The notes beneath the pieces are model-generated. The model saw only the letters and a list, made by a program, of their open reading frames with translations, ran no database searches and was not told the origin of the DNA. A program made the translations under genes and the position numbers. A stretch of 64,000 nt of DNA, taken from Tamlana sp038148895. GTDB lineage: Bacteria > Bacteroidota > Bacteroidia > Flavobacteriales > Flavobacteriaceae. Every line of letters starts with the position of its first letter. Positions within the stretch are counted from its first letter, which is position 1. Below, in pieces: positions 51,225 to 61,424 of the stretch. Location: the NCBI GenBank assembly GCA_038148895.1, contig JBBVGQ010000002.1. One strand, written 5' to 3'.

Positions 51225-53546
51225 ATGAAGCATAGATTTGGTTATATTCTTATAATTTTAACGCTTTCTGTAAAGGCGCAAATACCTGTGCTTGAAAATT
51301 ACAACCAAATTTGGACAACACAAAGCACAAATGCCTCAGAATCCATGCCCTTGGGTGGCGGAGACATAGGCATGAATGTTTGGGTTGAAAAAGGCGCTTT
51401 GTATTTCTATTTTTCGCGAAGTGGAACTTTTGATGAGCATAATACTTTATTAAAATTGGGTCGAATAAAAATTGAACTTTTTCCCAATCCGTTTAAAGAT
51501 AATGAAGGTTTCCATCAAGAATTGGTGCTAAAAGATGGTTACGTCAAAGTGGCCCAAAATAGAACAGAGGTTAAACTATGGGTTGATGTTTTTTATCCAG
51601 TAATTCATGTAGATATAAAGAATGATTCACCAATTACAATAAAAGCATCCTACGAAAGTTGGCGATATAAAAACAGAGCGGTTTTGGGTAGGGCTAACAA
51701 TGCCAATTCTTACAAATGGGCGCCACAAGGTGAAATCATTACCTATCAAGATTCCATCGATTTTGAAAATAATGGCGTTAAATTTTATCACAGAAATAGG
51801 GAGCAAACTGTTTTTGATGTTGCCGTTAAACAGCAACAAATGGAGTCAGTTAAAGACGAGATGATGAATCCTTTAAAACACCTAACTTTTGGTGGTTTTA
51901 TGATTGGTGATAACCTGAAATCTGCTGGAACTTACCAAGGGGTTTATCAGGATACAGATTTTAGAGGGTACAGTTTAGAAAGCGTTAAACCTTCAAAAAA
52001 ACATAAGCTGAAAGTTCACCTTTATACCAATCAATCAGATGATTTTAATGATTGGAAGGATGGCTTAAATCAAAGTCTATCTGCTTATAAATCCCAAGAA
52101 AAAAAGGTCGAAAAAAGCACAATAACTTGGTGGAACGACTTTTGGAAAAGAAGTTTTATTTATTCAAAATCACAAAACGATTCGGTATACCAAATGGGGC
52201 AAAATTACCAGTTGTTTCGGTATATTTTAGGCTGTAATGCCTATGGCGAATACCCCACAAAATTCAATGGTGGATTGTTTACTGTTGACCCCGTTTACAC
52301 CAAAGAAGACCATCCATTTACGCCCGATTTTAGGAACTGGGGCGGTGGTACCATGACGCAGCAAAACCAACGTTTGGTATATTTTCCCATGCTAAAAAGT
52401 GGCGATTTTGATATGATGCCATCACAATTGGATTATTATTTAACACTTCAAAAAAATGCAGAATTGAGAAGCAAGGTTTATTGGGGCCATGAAGGTTCTG
52501 CATTTACGGAGCAACTTGAGAATTTTGGTTTGCCAAACCCTGCGGAATATGAATGGAAACGTCCCGAAGATTACGACCCAGGTATGCAATATAACGCTTG
52601 GTTGGAATATCAATGGGACACTGTTTTTGAGTTCTGTAAAATGATGCTTGAATTGAAGAAATATGCCAATGTAGACGTTAAAAAATACAATGAGTTCATT
52701 TTAAGTTGTCTTCGTTTTTTTGATGAACATTACCAATATTTAGCGCAAAAGAGAGGTAGAAAAATGTTAGATGCCAATGGTCATTTAATTCTATATCCTG
52801 GTTCGGCTGTTGAAACCTATAAAATGGCATACAACGCCAATAGTACGATTTCAGCACTAAAAGTGATTTCGGAAAAATTGTTGAAGGTGTCTTCAGAAGA
52901 TTTGTTAGAAGATGATGTTGCTTATTTAAAGGAATTTCAAAAACGCATTCCGCCTTTAAATTTCAGGGAAATAGAACATCAAAAGGTGTTGTCCCCCGCA
53001 AAATCATGGGAGCGTATCAACAATACTGAGGCAGCTCAACTGTATCCAGTATTTCCATGGGAAATTTATGGATTGGGTAAACCCAATTTGGAAGTGGCTC
53101 AAAATACCTATTTTTTGGATGAAGATTTACTCAAATTTAGAAGTCACGTTGGTTGGAAACAGGACAATATTATGGCCGCCCGATTAGGGTTAACAGAAGA
53201 GGCTTCAAAGTACACGTTGCTAAAAATGGCAAATTCGGGCCGACGTTTTCCCGCCTTTTGGGGACCTGGTTTCGATTGGGTTCCAGACCACAATTGGGGA
53301 GGCTCCGGCATGATTGGTATGCAAGAAATGTTGCTACAGGAAGCTAATGGAAAAATACTTTTGTTTCCAGCATGGCCAAAAAACTGGAATGTTCATTTTA
53401 AACTGCATGCTACCCAAAACACAACTGTTGAAGCAAGACTAGAGAACGGGCGTGTTTCCATTTTAAGTGTTGTACCCGAAGAGCGGGAAAAAGACATCAT
53501 AAATTTGTTGGAATTCAGTAAAAAAGAAAAAGTAAAATTGAAGTAA
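51225..53546 (+). CDS. DUF5703/GH95-like exported protein
   Basis: 773 residues from ATG 51225, in front of a clean signal peptide (HRFGYILIILTLSVKAQ). A longer frame back to 51162 overlaps the esterase and is rejected. The N-terminal beta-sandwich with MPLGGGDIGMNVWVEKGALYFYFSRSGTFDEHNTLLKLG is the DUF5703/GH95-type opening, and an (alpha/alpha)6-like helical region follows from about 320. Relatives include alpha-L-fucosidases and alpha-L-galactosidases, but I cannot name the catalytic residues with confidence, so activity is unassigned. It is exported to the periplasm. It directly abuts the PL1 gene. Confidence 0.72.
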   Translation: MKHRFGYILIILTLSVKAQIPVLENYNQIWTTQSTNASESMPLGGGDIGMNVWVEKGALYFYFSRSGTFDEHNTLLKLGRIKIELFPNPFKDNEGFHQELVLKDGYVKVAQNRTEVKLWVDVFYPVIHVDIKNDSPITIKASYESWRYKNRAVLGRANNANSYKWAPQGEIITYQDSIDFENNGVKFYHRNREQTVFDVAVKQQQMESVKDEMMNPLKHLTFGGFMIGDNLKSAGTYQGVYQDTDFRGYSLESVKPSKKHKLKVHLYTNQSDDFNDWKDGLNQSLSAYKSQEKKVEKSTITWWNDFWKRSFIYSKSQNDSVYQMGQNYQLFRYILGCNAYGEYPTKFNGGLFTVDPVYTKEDHPFTPDFRNWGGGTMTQQNQRLVYFPMLKSGDFDMMPSQLDYYLTLQKNAELRSKVYWGHEGSAFTEQLENFGLPNPAEYEWKRPEDYDPGMQYNAWLEYQWDTVFEFCKMMLELKKYANVDVKKYNEFILSCLRFFDEHYQYLAQKRGRKMLDANGHLILYPGSAVETYKMAYNANSTISALKVISEKLLKVSSEDLLEDDVAYLKEFQKRIPPLNFREIEHQKVLSPAKSWERINNTEAAQLYPVFPWEIYGLGKPNLEVAQNTYFLDEDLLKFRSHVGWKQDNIMAARLGLTEEASKYTLLKMANSGRRFPAFWGPGFDWVPDHNWGGSGMIGMQEMLLQEANGKILLFPAWPKNWNVHFKLHATQNTTVEARLENGRVSILSVVPEEREKDIINLLEFSKKEKVKLK

Positions 53547-56021
53547 ATGAAAATGATAAAATCTTTTTTAATATACATATTAATTGGGGTTATTGCCATA
53601 TCCAATGTGCAATGCCAAGAAAATAAGGCCGAAAAACAAACGATAAAAGTGGATTTTGATTTTTCAGGAAGACGTTTATCCGAAGTTCATGACCCGTTAT
53701 ATCAATCTTGGGTAATCAATGAGGGAATTAAAGCTGAAAAGTCTTTTGGTGGTGTTTCGGTTAAACTCAACGGAACATTAAATTCTAAATGGTTTAAGGT
53801 AGGCATGAGCGCACCGCATTACGGTCAATTAATCAGTGATGGGCTAGTGGTAACTGATAGTTTGGAATTCAAAATAAGCGGATTAAAACCCGGTATACAT
53901 ACACTATTGACCTTTCACAATACTTTTGATAAAATTGAAGGATATGATTTTCCAGATTATAAAATCTACGTTAATGGGGAACTTTTAAAAACAGTTCATC
54001 CTAGTAATAGAGTATTTTCTAAAGCTAAAGCCGCTACAGCTTATCTAAAATTTGATGTTAAGGCGAACAAAGATGTGGTTATTCAGTTTAAAATGGATTT
54101 AGGAAAAGAGCAATGGCATAATACGTTTTTCTACAAGCAATTAGTCATCAACGGATTTGAAATTGATACACCAGACATCAAAAAGCAAGCCAATACGCCG
54201 TATCCAGAAAATGCCGATGAACATGTTGTTGTTAAAGGACCACTGACATTAAAATGGGATGCCCCGGAAGGAACAGAAACAAATCATCTGTATTTTGGTG
54301 AAGATAAGCAAGCGGTTAAAAAAGCTGATAAAAATTCTATTCAGTACAAAGGAAAATTGACTCAAAAATCATTTGAGGTGAACGACCTGTATAGCATGAC
54401 CACCTATTATTGGCGTGTGGATGCGGAGGATGCAGAAGGTGAAATAACCGAGGGCAATGTATGGTCATTTAAACCTTCCCAGTTGGCTTTTCCTGGAGCT
54501 GAAGGTTATGGCCGATTTGCCATTGGAGGCCGTGGTGGAAAGGTGGTTGAAGTTATCAATTTGAATGACGATGGACCAGGAAGCTTGCGCGATGCCGTTA
54601 CTCAAGACATAGGTCCAAGAACTGTAGTATTTAATGTTTCAGGAAATATTGAATTAAAATCTCGATTGGTCATCAGCCAACCATATATTACAGTGGCGGG
54701 ACAGACTGCGCCAGGCGATGGCATCACAATTACCAGAGCCCCAGTAGGTTTGACTGGAGACGATGGTGTTGTTCGGTTTCTGAAGGTTAGAATTGGCTCA
54801 GGAACAACATTTGACGGCATGGGGCTAACGGGTGCTAACCACAGTATTATAGACCATTGCTCCATTAGTTGGACGATTGACGAGTCGTTCAGCTCGCGTG
54901 GAGCGCATAATATAACCTTACAGCGCACATTGATTTCCGAAGCACTAAATGTTGCAGGTCATGACAAATACGAAGGAGGAAAAATGCATGGATATGCCGC
55001 AACCATTGGGGGTGATATTGGGAGTTTTCATCATAATTTATTGGCACATAACTATGGGCGTAACTGGAGCATGGGAGGCGGTTTGAATGGTGATGGTTAT
55101 TATTCTGGACGATTGGATATAAGAAATAACGTGGTTTATAACTGGGGACATCGAACTACCGATGGAGGTGCCCACGAAGTGAATTTTGTTAATAACTATT
55201 ATAAACCAGGTGCGTCAACCGATATTTTCGTAGCACTGACCGCTGACCACGAAGGAGTGGGTAAAGGAAGCCAACGTTACTTTTTTGAAGGCAATGTGAT
55301 GCCTGGTTATTTTGATGTCGAAACCCAAGAAAGAGGTAGACGTTCAAAGATAAAAAACAATGAAATAGTTGATTACGAAACTTTTGTTGAAAATCCATTT
55401 TTTGAATCGTTTGTTGAAATGCAATCGGCTGTTGGCGCTTATAAAAATGTGTTGTCTGATGTTGGTGCGAACCAACCCAAATTAGACGAACACGATAAAC
55501 GGATTATTGACGAAACACTAAAAGGAACCTGGTCTAAAAAGGGAAGCAAAAGTGGTTTGCCAGGTATGGTTGATACGGAATTGGACGCTGGGGGCTTTCC
55601 TATATATCCAAGTGAAACAAGACCAGATGATTGGGATACCGACCGTGATGGCTTGCCCAATTGGTGGGAAGAAATACACGGTACCAATATTAATTCTCCA
55701 AAAGGTGATTTTTTAGATTCAAACAAAGACGATGATAAAGATGGGTTCACCCAACTGGAAGATTACCTAAATTGGATGGCTCAACCACATTACTTTATGT
55801 CTTCCGATGAAACTTTAAATTTTGATATTTCACAATATTTCAAAGGTTATGAAAATAAACCTATATATAGTTTTTCGGAAGTAAATAATGGAGAGGTAAA
55901 AATAAATGAGGGTAATTTCGAATTTCAACCATCCAAAAAGGGTTTGGCTTCGTTCAATATTAATGTTAAAGACGCCGAAGGTGATAGTATGATGCGATTG
56001 ATTAATGTATTAGTAAATTAA
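53547..56021 (+). CDS. Polysaccharide lyase family 1 (pectate-lyase-like), multi-domain
   Basis: 824 residues with an N-terminal signal (KSFLIYILIGVIAISNVQC). A carbohydrate-binding-like beta domain lies at about 30-205 and a fibronectin-III-like domain at about 215-310. The parallel beta-helix from about 311 opens with LAFPGAEGYGRFAIGGRGGK, VINLNDDGPGSLRDAV and TVAGQTAPGDGITI, then NNVVYNWGHRTTDGG, the pattern of PL1 pectate lyases. A calcium-binding DTDRDGLPNWWEEIHGTN-type repeat begins near residue 695 and a beta domain ends the chain. It would cut uronic-acid linkages outside the cytoplasm. The exact backbone is not proven. Confidence 0.85.
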   Translation: MKMIKSFLIYILIGVIAISNVQCQENKAEKQTIKVDFDFSGRRLSEVHDPLYQSWVINEGIKAEKSFGGVSVKLNGTLNSKWFKVGMSAPHYGQLISDGLVVTDSLEFKISGLKPGIHTLLTFHNTFDKIEGYDFPDYKIYVNGELLKTVHPSNRVFSKAKAATAYLKFDVKANKDVVIQFKMDLGKEQWHNTFFYKQLVINGFEIDTPDIKKQANTPYPENADEHVVVKGPLTLKWDAPEGTETNHLYFGEDKQAVKKADKNSIQYKGKLTQKSFEVNDLYSMTTYYWRVDAEDAEGEITEGNVWSFKPSQLAFPGAEGYGRFAIGGRGGKVVEVINLNDDGPGSLRDAVTQDIGPRTVVFNVSGNIELKSRLVISQPYITVAGQTAPGDGITITRAPVGLTGDDGVVRFLKVRIGSGTTFDGMGLTGANHSIIDHCSISWTIDESFSSRGAHNITLQRTLISEALNVAGHDKYEGGKMHGYAATIGGDIGSFHHNLLAHNYGRNWSMGGGLNGDGYYSGRLDIRNNVVYNWGHRTTDGGAHEVNFVNNYYKPGASTDIFVALTADHEGVGKGSQRYFFEGNVMPGYFDVETQERGRRSKIKNNEIVDYETFVENPFFESFVEMQSAVGAYKNVLSDVGANQPKLDEHDKRIIDETLKGTWSKKGSKSGLPGMVDTELDAGGFPIYPSETRPDDWDTDRDGLPNWWEEIHGTNINSPKGDFLDSNKDDDKDGFTQLEDYLNWMAQPHYFMSSDETLNFDISQYFKGYENKPIYSFSEVNNGEVKINEGNFEFQPSKKGLASFNINVKDAEGDSMMRLINVLVN

Positions 56022-56026
56022 AACAG

Positions 56027-58042
56027 ATGAAAAGAAAGATTTTAATAACAGCAATTGTAATATTCAATGCCATTTCGTTTGCACAAAATAAAGGGTTAAC
56101 TGCGAATTTAGAGAGTCCGCATGCCAAACTAAAAAGTTTGGATTTGCAAGATGTTATTTGGACAGGTGGTTTTTGGAAAGAGCAATTTGATGTTGAATCC
56201 CAAAATACTTTACCGTATATGTGGGAACTTTATCATAACGATAGCGTGAGTCACGCCTATGCCAATTTTAAGATAGCCGCAGGTTTGGAAAAGGGCAAAC
56301 ACGCAGGTCCTTCGTTTCATGATGGTGATTTTTACAAAATTATGGAAGGTATGGCATCAACCTATGCCGTTACAAAAGATTCCGAATTGGATAAACAAAT
56401 GGACGAAGCCATTGACATGTTCGCGAAAGTACAGCGAGCAGATGGCTATATAAATACACCTGTTTTAATTGAAGAACGTTGGGGGACGTTGGGCCCAGAC
56501 GAACTCAAAAAACAATTAGGTTTCGAAAAATATAATATGGGGCATTTAATGACGTCGGCCTGTGTTCATTATCGTGCTACCGGAAAAATCAATTTTCTGG
56601 AAGTGGCCAAAGGTGTTGCTGAATTTTTGTATGATTTTTATAAAAAGGCATCACCAGAACTGGCTAGAAATGCTATTTGTCCGTCTCATTATATGGGCAT
56701 TGTTGAAATGTACCGCACTATAAATGACCCGCGTTATTTGGAACTCGCCAATAACTTAATTGATATTAGGGGAACCACTAATGATGGTACCGACGACAAT
56801 CAAGACAGAATTCCATTTAGGAAACAAACTACAGCCATGGGGCATGCCGTAAGGGCCAATTATTTATATGCAGGTGTTGCCGATTTGTATGCTGAAACCG
56901 GTGAAGAAAAACTCATGGAAAATCTAGAGTCCATTTGGGAAGATGTTGTTTACCGTAAAATGTACATAACTGGCGGTTGCGGTGCTTTGTATGATGGTGT
57001 TTCTCCTGATGGAACGGTTTACGACCCGTCTTATGTTCAAAAAATACATCAAGCCTATGGGCGTCCATATCAATTGCCAAACGCAACTGCCCATACAGAA
57101 ACTTGTGCCAATATTGGTAATGTGCTTTGGAACTGGCGCATGTTGCAGCTTACAGGAGATGCTAAATATACCGATGTCATGGAATTAGCTTTCTATAATA
57201 GTGTTCTGTCCGGAGTGAGTTTGCAAGGCACTGAGTTTTGCTACAACAATCCTTTAAATGTTTCGGACGATTTACCCTTCAAACAACGTTGGGGGCATGA
57301 GCGTGAAGGATATATTGCCTGGTCCAATTGCTGTGCGCCTAATGTGACTAGAACGTTGGCTCAGGTAAACAATTATGCTTACAATATTTCGGAAGAAGGG
57401 TTGTATGTTAATCTATATGGAAGTAATCATTTGAAAACTGAAACTTCAAAAGGCGAAAACATTGAAATGGAACAACAAACCAATTATCCATGGGATGGGA
57501 AAATTCAGTTAAAAATTATGAAAGCACCAAAAAAGGAATTTTCAATATTTCTAAGGATTCCAGGGTGGAGTGAAGGTTCAGAAATTAAGATAAATGGCAA
57601 TTCTTCCAACGAAAGCATAATTTCTGGAAGCTATTCAAAATTAAAAAGAAAATGGAAAAAAGGGGATGTTATTGAATTGAACATCCCAATGCCCGTGCAA
57701 TTAATGCAGGCCAATCCTTTGGTTGAAGAAACCAAAAATCAAGTGGCCGTAAAACGTGGGCCTATTGTATATTGTTTAGAAACTGTCGACGTTCCTGTAA
57801 AAGTTAGCATCAATAATATTTCATTGGATGTGAATTCTGAATTATCTCCTAAAAAATTCGACCTCAATGGTAGAGAAGTTATGGGTATAAATGCAAAGGC
57901 ATTTGTTGAGGAAACCAATTGGGAGAAAGCATTATACAAACCGATAAGCAAAATCAAAGAACAAATAGACATTCAATTGGTGCCTTATTATACATGGGGA
58001 AATAGAGGCAATGGCGAAATGACCGTTTGGATGCCTTACTAA
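56027..58042 (+). CDS. GH127 family beta-L-arabinofuranosidase-type enzyme
   Basis: 671 residues with a signal peptide (KRKILITAIVIFNAISFAQ). The (alpha/alpha)6 barrel carries LPNATAHTETCANIGNVLWNW (E358 and C360) and WSNCCAPNVTR (C435 and C436), the four zinc/nucleophile residues of the family by comparison from memory with HypBA1 (E338, C340, C417, C418). The position of HypBA1's proposed acid/base, E322, appears to be Q342. Beta-L-arabinofuranosidase is the usual activity; a GH127 acting on aceric acid in RG-II is also known. It is exported. It lies 5 bp after the PL1 gene. Confidence 0.88.
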   Translation: MKRKILITAIVIFNAISFAQNKGLTANLESPHAKLKSLDLQDVIWTGGFWKEQFDVESQNTLPYMWELYHNDSVSHAYANFKIAAGLEKGKHAGPSFHDGDFYKIMEGMASTYAVTKDSELDKQMDEAIDMFAKVQRADGYINTPVLIEERWGTLGPDELKKQLGFEKYNMGHLMTSACVHYRATGKINFLEVAKGVAEFLYDFYKKASPELARNAICPSHYMGIVEMYRTINDPRYLELANNLIDIRGTTNDGTDDNQDRIPFRKQTTAMGHAVRANYLYAGVADLYAETGEEKLMENLESIWEDVVYRKMYITGGCGALYDGVSPDGTVYDPSYVQKIHQAYGRPYQLPNATAHTETCANIGNVLWNWRMLQLTGDAKYTDVMELAFYNSVLSGVSLQGTEFCYNNPLNVSDDLPFKQRWGHEREGYIAWSNCCAPNVTRTLAQVNNYAYNISEEGLYVNLYGSNHLKTETSKGENIEMEQQTNYPWDGKIQLKIMKAPKKEFSIFLRIPGWSEGSEIKINGNSSNESIISGSYSKLKRKWKKGDVIELNIPMPVQLMQANPLVEETKNQVAVKRGPIVYCLETVDVPVKVSINNISLDVNSELSPKKFDLNGREVMGINAKAFVEETNWEKALYKPISKIKEQIDIQLVPYYTWGNRGNGEMTVWMPY

Positions 58043-58059
58043 ACTATAAAATTAAAACT

Positions 58060-59841
58060 ATGAAGTTTAAAACTTTAATTGGGGAATTGCCCAAAATTGG
58101 AATTCGTCCCGTAATTGATGGTCGTTTGGATGGCGTACGTGAGTCACTTGAAGATACAACTATGAATATGGCTAAAAACGCTGCCAAATTTTTATCTGAA
58201 AATTTAAGACATGCCGATGGGGGCCTCGTGGAATGCGTCATTTCTGATACTTGCATAGGCGGTGTGGCGGAAGCCGCGGCTTCCGCTGATAAATTTGCCA
58301 GAGAAGGTGTTGGTGTGAGTTTAACGGTAACACCTTGTTGGTGCTATGGTAGTGAAACTATCGATATGAATCCGCTAATTCCTAAAGCCATTTGGGGTTT
58401 TAATGGTACTGAGCGCCCCGGAGCTGTTTATTTAGCCGCTGCTTTGGCGGGGCATAACCAAAAAGGGCTTCCGGCCTTTGGTATTTACGGTCGTGATGTC
58501 CAGGATATTGGGGATACCAATATTCCAGAAGATGTACAAGAGAAATTATTGTCGTTCGCAAAAGCGGGATTAGCGGTAGCCACCATGAAAGGTAAATCGT
58601 ATTTGTCAATGGGTTCTGTTTCTATGGGCATTGCGGGTTCTATAATCGATGCTGGTTTCTTTGAAAGTTATTTGGGCATGCGTTGTGAGAACATCGACAT
58701 GTCTGAATTCATCAGAAGAATAGAACAGGAAATTTACGATAAAGAAGAATACGAGAAGGCATTAGCTTGGGCAAAAGCAAATTGTAAAGAAGGCAAAAAT
58801 TACAATCCACCAGAAAAAGTAAAATCTAGGAAAGTACTTGACGCTGATTGGGAATTTGTGGTTAAAATGGCACTTATTGGTCGCGATTTAATGATTGGAA
58901 ACCCCAAGTTAAAGGAACTAGGTTATGCTGAGGAAGCCTTGGGAAGAAATGCCATTTCTGGAGGTTTCCAAGGACAGCGGCAATGGACAGACCATTTCCC
59001 GAATGGCGATTTCATGGAAGCTATTCTCACCTCTTCCTTTGATTGGAATGGCATCCGACAGCCTTTTATGTTTGCTACCGAAAATGATAGTTTAAATGGT
59101 ATTTCCATGCTATTTGGTCATTTGCTGACTGGGGCAGCACAAATATTTAGCGATGTACGCACCTATTGGAGTCCAGAGTCGGTAAAACGTGTGACTGGGC
59201 ATACACTGACAGGGGATGCATCTAACGGGTTTATACATTTAATAAATTCAGGAGCATCAGCCTTAGATGGCACTGGTGAACAGACCATTAACGGAAAACC
59301 AGCCATGAAGCCTTGGTGGGACATTACCGAAAATGAAGTAGAAAAATGCCTTGAAAACACCACTTGGGGTCCTGGTATGTTAGAGTATTTTAGGGGTGGG
59401 GGCTATTCATCCACCTTTAAAACCAAAGGTGGTATGCCTGTAACCATGTGCCGCATCAATATTGTAAAAGGTATTGGCCCCGTTCTGCAAATTGCCGAAG
59501 GGAAGACCATAGACCTACCGGAAGATGTTCACAATACATTAAACGAGCGTACAAACCCCACATGGCCAACCACTTGGTTTGTGCCAAATTTAACAGGCAG
59601 CGGGCCGTTTAAGGATGTGTACAGTGTTATGGCCAATTGGGGTGCCAACCACGGGGCGTTTACCTATGGACACATAGGTGCCGATTTAATCACGTTAGCC
59701 TCTATGTTACGCATTCCCGTAAATATGCACAATGTTCCTGAGGATAAAATTTTCCGTCCGAGTGCCTGGGCGTCGTTTGGCATGAATAAAGAATCTTCCG
59801 ATTATCGAGCATGCGCCACCTATAAAGCACTTTATAGGTAA
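58060..59841 (+). CDS. fucI: L-fucose isomerase
   Basis: 593 residues from ATG 58060, close to E. coli FucI (591). An upstream in-frame ATG at 58027 lies inside the GH127 gene. The sequence KIGIRPVIDGRLDGVRESLEDTTM, the metal-binding region and the C-terminal WGANHGAFTYGHIGADLITLASMLRIPVNMHNV block are characteristic. It converts L-fucose to L-fuculose (also D-arabinose to D-ribulose) in the cytoplasm. No kinase or aldolase gene follows, so the rest of the pathway must lie elsewhere. It is the last gene before a strong convergent terminator. Confidence 0.93.
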   Translation: MKFKTLIGELPKIGIRPVIDGRLDGVRESLEDTTMNMAKNAAKFLSENLRHADGGLVECVISDTCIGGVAEAAASADKFAREGVGVSLTVTPCWCYGSETIDMNPLIPKAIWGFNGTERPGAVYLAAALAGHNQKGLPAFGIYGRDVQDIGDTNIPEDVQEKLLSFAKAGLAVATMKGKSYLSMGSVSMGIAGSIIDAGFFESYLGMRCENIDMSEFIRRIEQEIYDKEEYEKALAWAKANCKEGKNYNPPEKVKSRKVLDADWEFVVKMALIGRDLMIGNPKLKELGYAEEALGRNAISGGFQGQRQWTDHFPNGDFMEAILTSSFDWNGIRQPFMFATENDSLNGISMLFGHLLTGAAQIFSDVRTYWSPESVKRVTGHTLTGDASNGFIHLINSGASALDGTGEQTINGKPAMKPWWDITENEVEKCLENTTWGPGMLEYFRGGGYSSTFKTKGGMPVTMCRINIVKGIGPVLQIAEGKTIDLPEDVHNTLNERTNPTWPTTWFVPNLTGSGPFKDVYSVMANWGANHGAFTYGHIGADLITLASMLRIPVNMHNVPEDKIFRPSAWASFGMNKESSDYRACATYKALYR

Positions 59842-59900
59842 ATATATTCTGAATGGTATCCTGCTAACAGGCAAGGTCAAGCTTTAATCCTCAACACAAG

Positions 59901-59938
59901 AAAAGAGGTTTCAATTTTAATTGAGGCCTCTTTTTTAT
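59901..59938. terminator. Bidirectional terminator between fucI and the second SSS gene
   Basis: An approximately 15-bp hairpin AAAAGAGGTTTCAATT/AATTGAGGCCTCTTTT with a tiny loop and T-rich ends on both strands. It sits between two convergent genes and probably ends both transcripts. Confidence 0.9.
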
Positions 59939-59939
59939 T

Positions 59940-61424
59940 TTATAAAAGAACAATGTTATCTTTAGGTTTTATCAAAGAAGCTGCTAAAAAACCAACCAAG
60001 AAAATAGCAATGGTACCAAATACAATGGTTAAATAGGTATGGAACGATGCACCAATACTGTCTGGACCAAAAATCCGTTCAGAAACCGTTAACCATACAA
60101 TGACCAAAATACCGGCAAACATCCCTATTATGGCACCGGTTGCATTTTTTGCATTGGTGAAAATTCCCAAAAGGAACAAACCGAGCATCCCACCACTAAA
60201 AATAGACGATAATTTCCACCAAGCATCCAATGCGCTTTTTACGTTAATCATTGCTATGGCTATGCCGATGCCGATAATGCTAATTATTATTGATGAAATA
60301 TAAAGTACTTGCATGCGCTTTTTCTCAGAAGCATTTTGCCTGAAATATTTGTTGTAATAATCAGTTAAAAATACGGTTGCAGAACTGTTAAAGCTGGTGG
60401 AAATGGTACTCATGCCTGCTGCAAAAATCGAAGCAATCAGCAATCCTGTTATGCCAGCGGGGATTGCATTTACAATAAAATATGGAAAAACTCGGTCGGC
60501 TTTACTTATATCTTGCAAAGCTTCAGGAAGTACTTCAGCAGAATTGTAATACGCAAAAAGCGATGTGCCAATAAAAAGAAATAAGGCAGAAATAGGCAAA
60601 TAAATCAGCCCACCTACTAAAGCAGAACGTTGTGCTTCCTTATCTGATTTTAATACCATATAGCGCTGGACATAATTTTGGTCGATACCAAAGTTTTGAA
60701 GATTGATAAAAACGCCATAAATCAAAACAACCCAAAAAGTTGGCTCAGATAAATTAAAATCAAAACTTCCAAGACTAAATTTGTTATGCTCAGCAGCAAT
60801 ATTAAATATTTGCAACGGACCTTCGGGCATACTAAAAAACATAAAGGCAATGCAAACCAATGCCCCAACAATTAAAATAATACCCTGTATGGCATCTGTC
60901 CAGAGCACGGCGCTAATACCACCAAGCATGGAATAGGCGGCTACTATTAAACCAGTAAAAACAATAATGGTGGTAATATCCCACCCCGTTATGGCATTTA
61001 GTGTAAGTGCAAGCAAATACAATATAGTGCCAATGCGCATAAGTTGCGTTAACAAATAGCACACCGAAACATAAATACGTGCCCACGGACCAAAGCGCTG
61101 TTCCATAAACGTATACGCTGACGGACTATTGATTTTTCTATACAATGGCACAAAGTATTTTACTGCAATTAATGTGGCAATAGGTAGCGATAAGCTAAAA
61201 ACCAAGGCATTCCAGTTACTTTGATAGGCATTACCGGGAAGTGCCAAATAGCTAATACTGCTCACAAAAGTGGCAAAAATAGACATGGTAACCACCCAAC
61301 TAGGTATATCGTTGTTTCCTAGAGTATAAGAAGAAGATGTTTTGTTTTTTTTAAAGAAAGAACCGCCAAATAAAGCAATACCCGCTATGTAAACAAAAAA
61401 TACAATGATGTCGAGTGTGTTCAT
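59940..61424 (-). CDS. Sodium:solute symporter (SSS family), second copy
   Basis: 494 residues, about 13 membrane helices, with SSSYTLGNNDIPSWVVTMSIFATFVSSISYLALPGNAYQSNWNA and FAAGMSTISTSFNSSATVFLTDYYNKYF as family signatures. It belongs to the branch often found beside DapA-type N-acetylneuraminate lyase or sugar-acid aldolases, so a sialic- or sugar-acid substrate is a fair guess. Its ATG overlaps the stop of the RidA-like remnant (TAATG), which suggests it was once the next gene of that operon. Confidence 0.9.
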   Translation of the reverse strand: MNTLDIIVFFVYIAGIALFGGSFFKKNKTSSSYTLGNNDIPSWVVTMSIFATFVSSISYLALPGNAYQSNWNALVFSLSLPIATLIAVKYFVPLYRKINSPSAYTFMEQRFGPWARIYVSVCYLLTQLMRIGTILYLLALTLNAITGWDITTIIVFTGLIVAAYSMLGGISAVLWTDAIQGIILIVGALVCIAFMFFSMPEGPLQIFNIAAEHNKFSLGSFDFNLSEPTFWVVLIYGVFINLQNFGIDQNYVQRYMVLKSDKEAQRSALVGGLIYLPISALFLFIGTSLFAYYNSAEVLPEALQDISKADRVFPYFIVNAIPAGITGLLIASIFAAGMSTISTSFNSSATVFLTDYYNKYFRQNASEKKRMQVLYISSIIISIIGIGIAIAMINVKSALDAWWKLSSIFSGGMLGLFLLGIFTNAKNATGAIIGMFAGILVIVWLTVSERIFGPDSIGASFHTYLTIVFGTIAIFLVGFLAASLIKPKDNIVLL

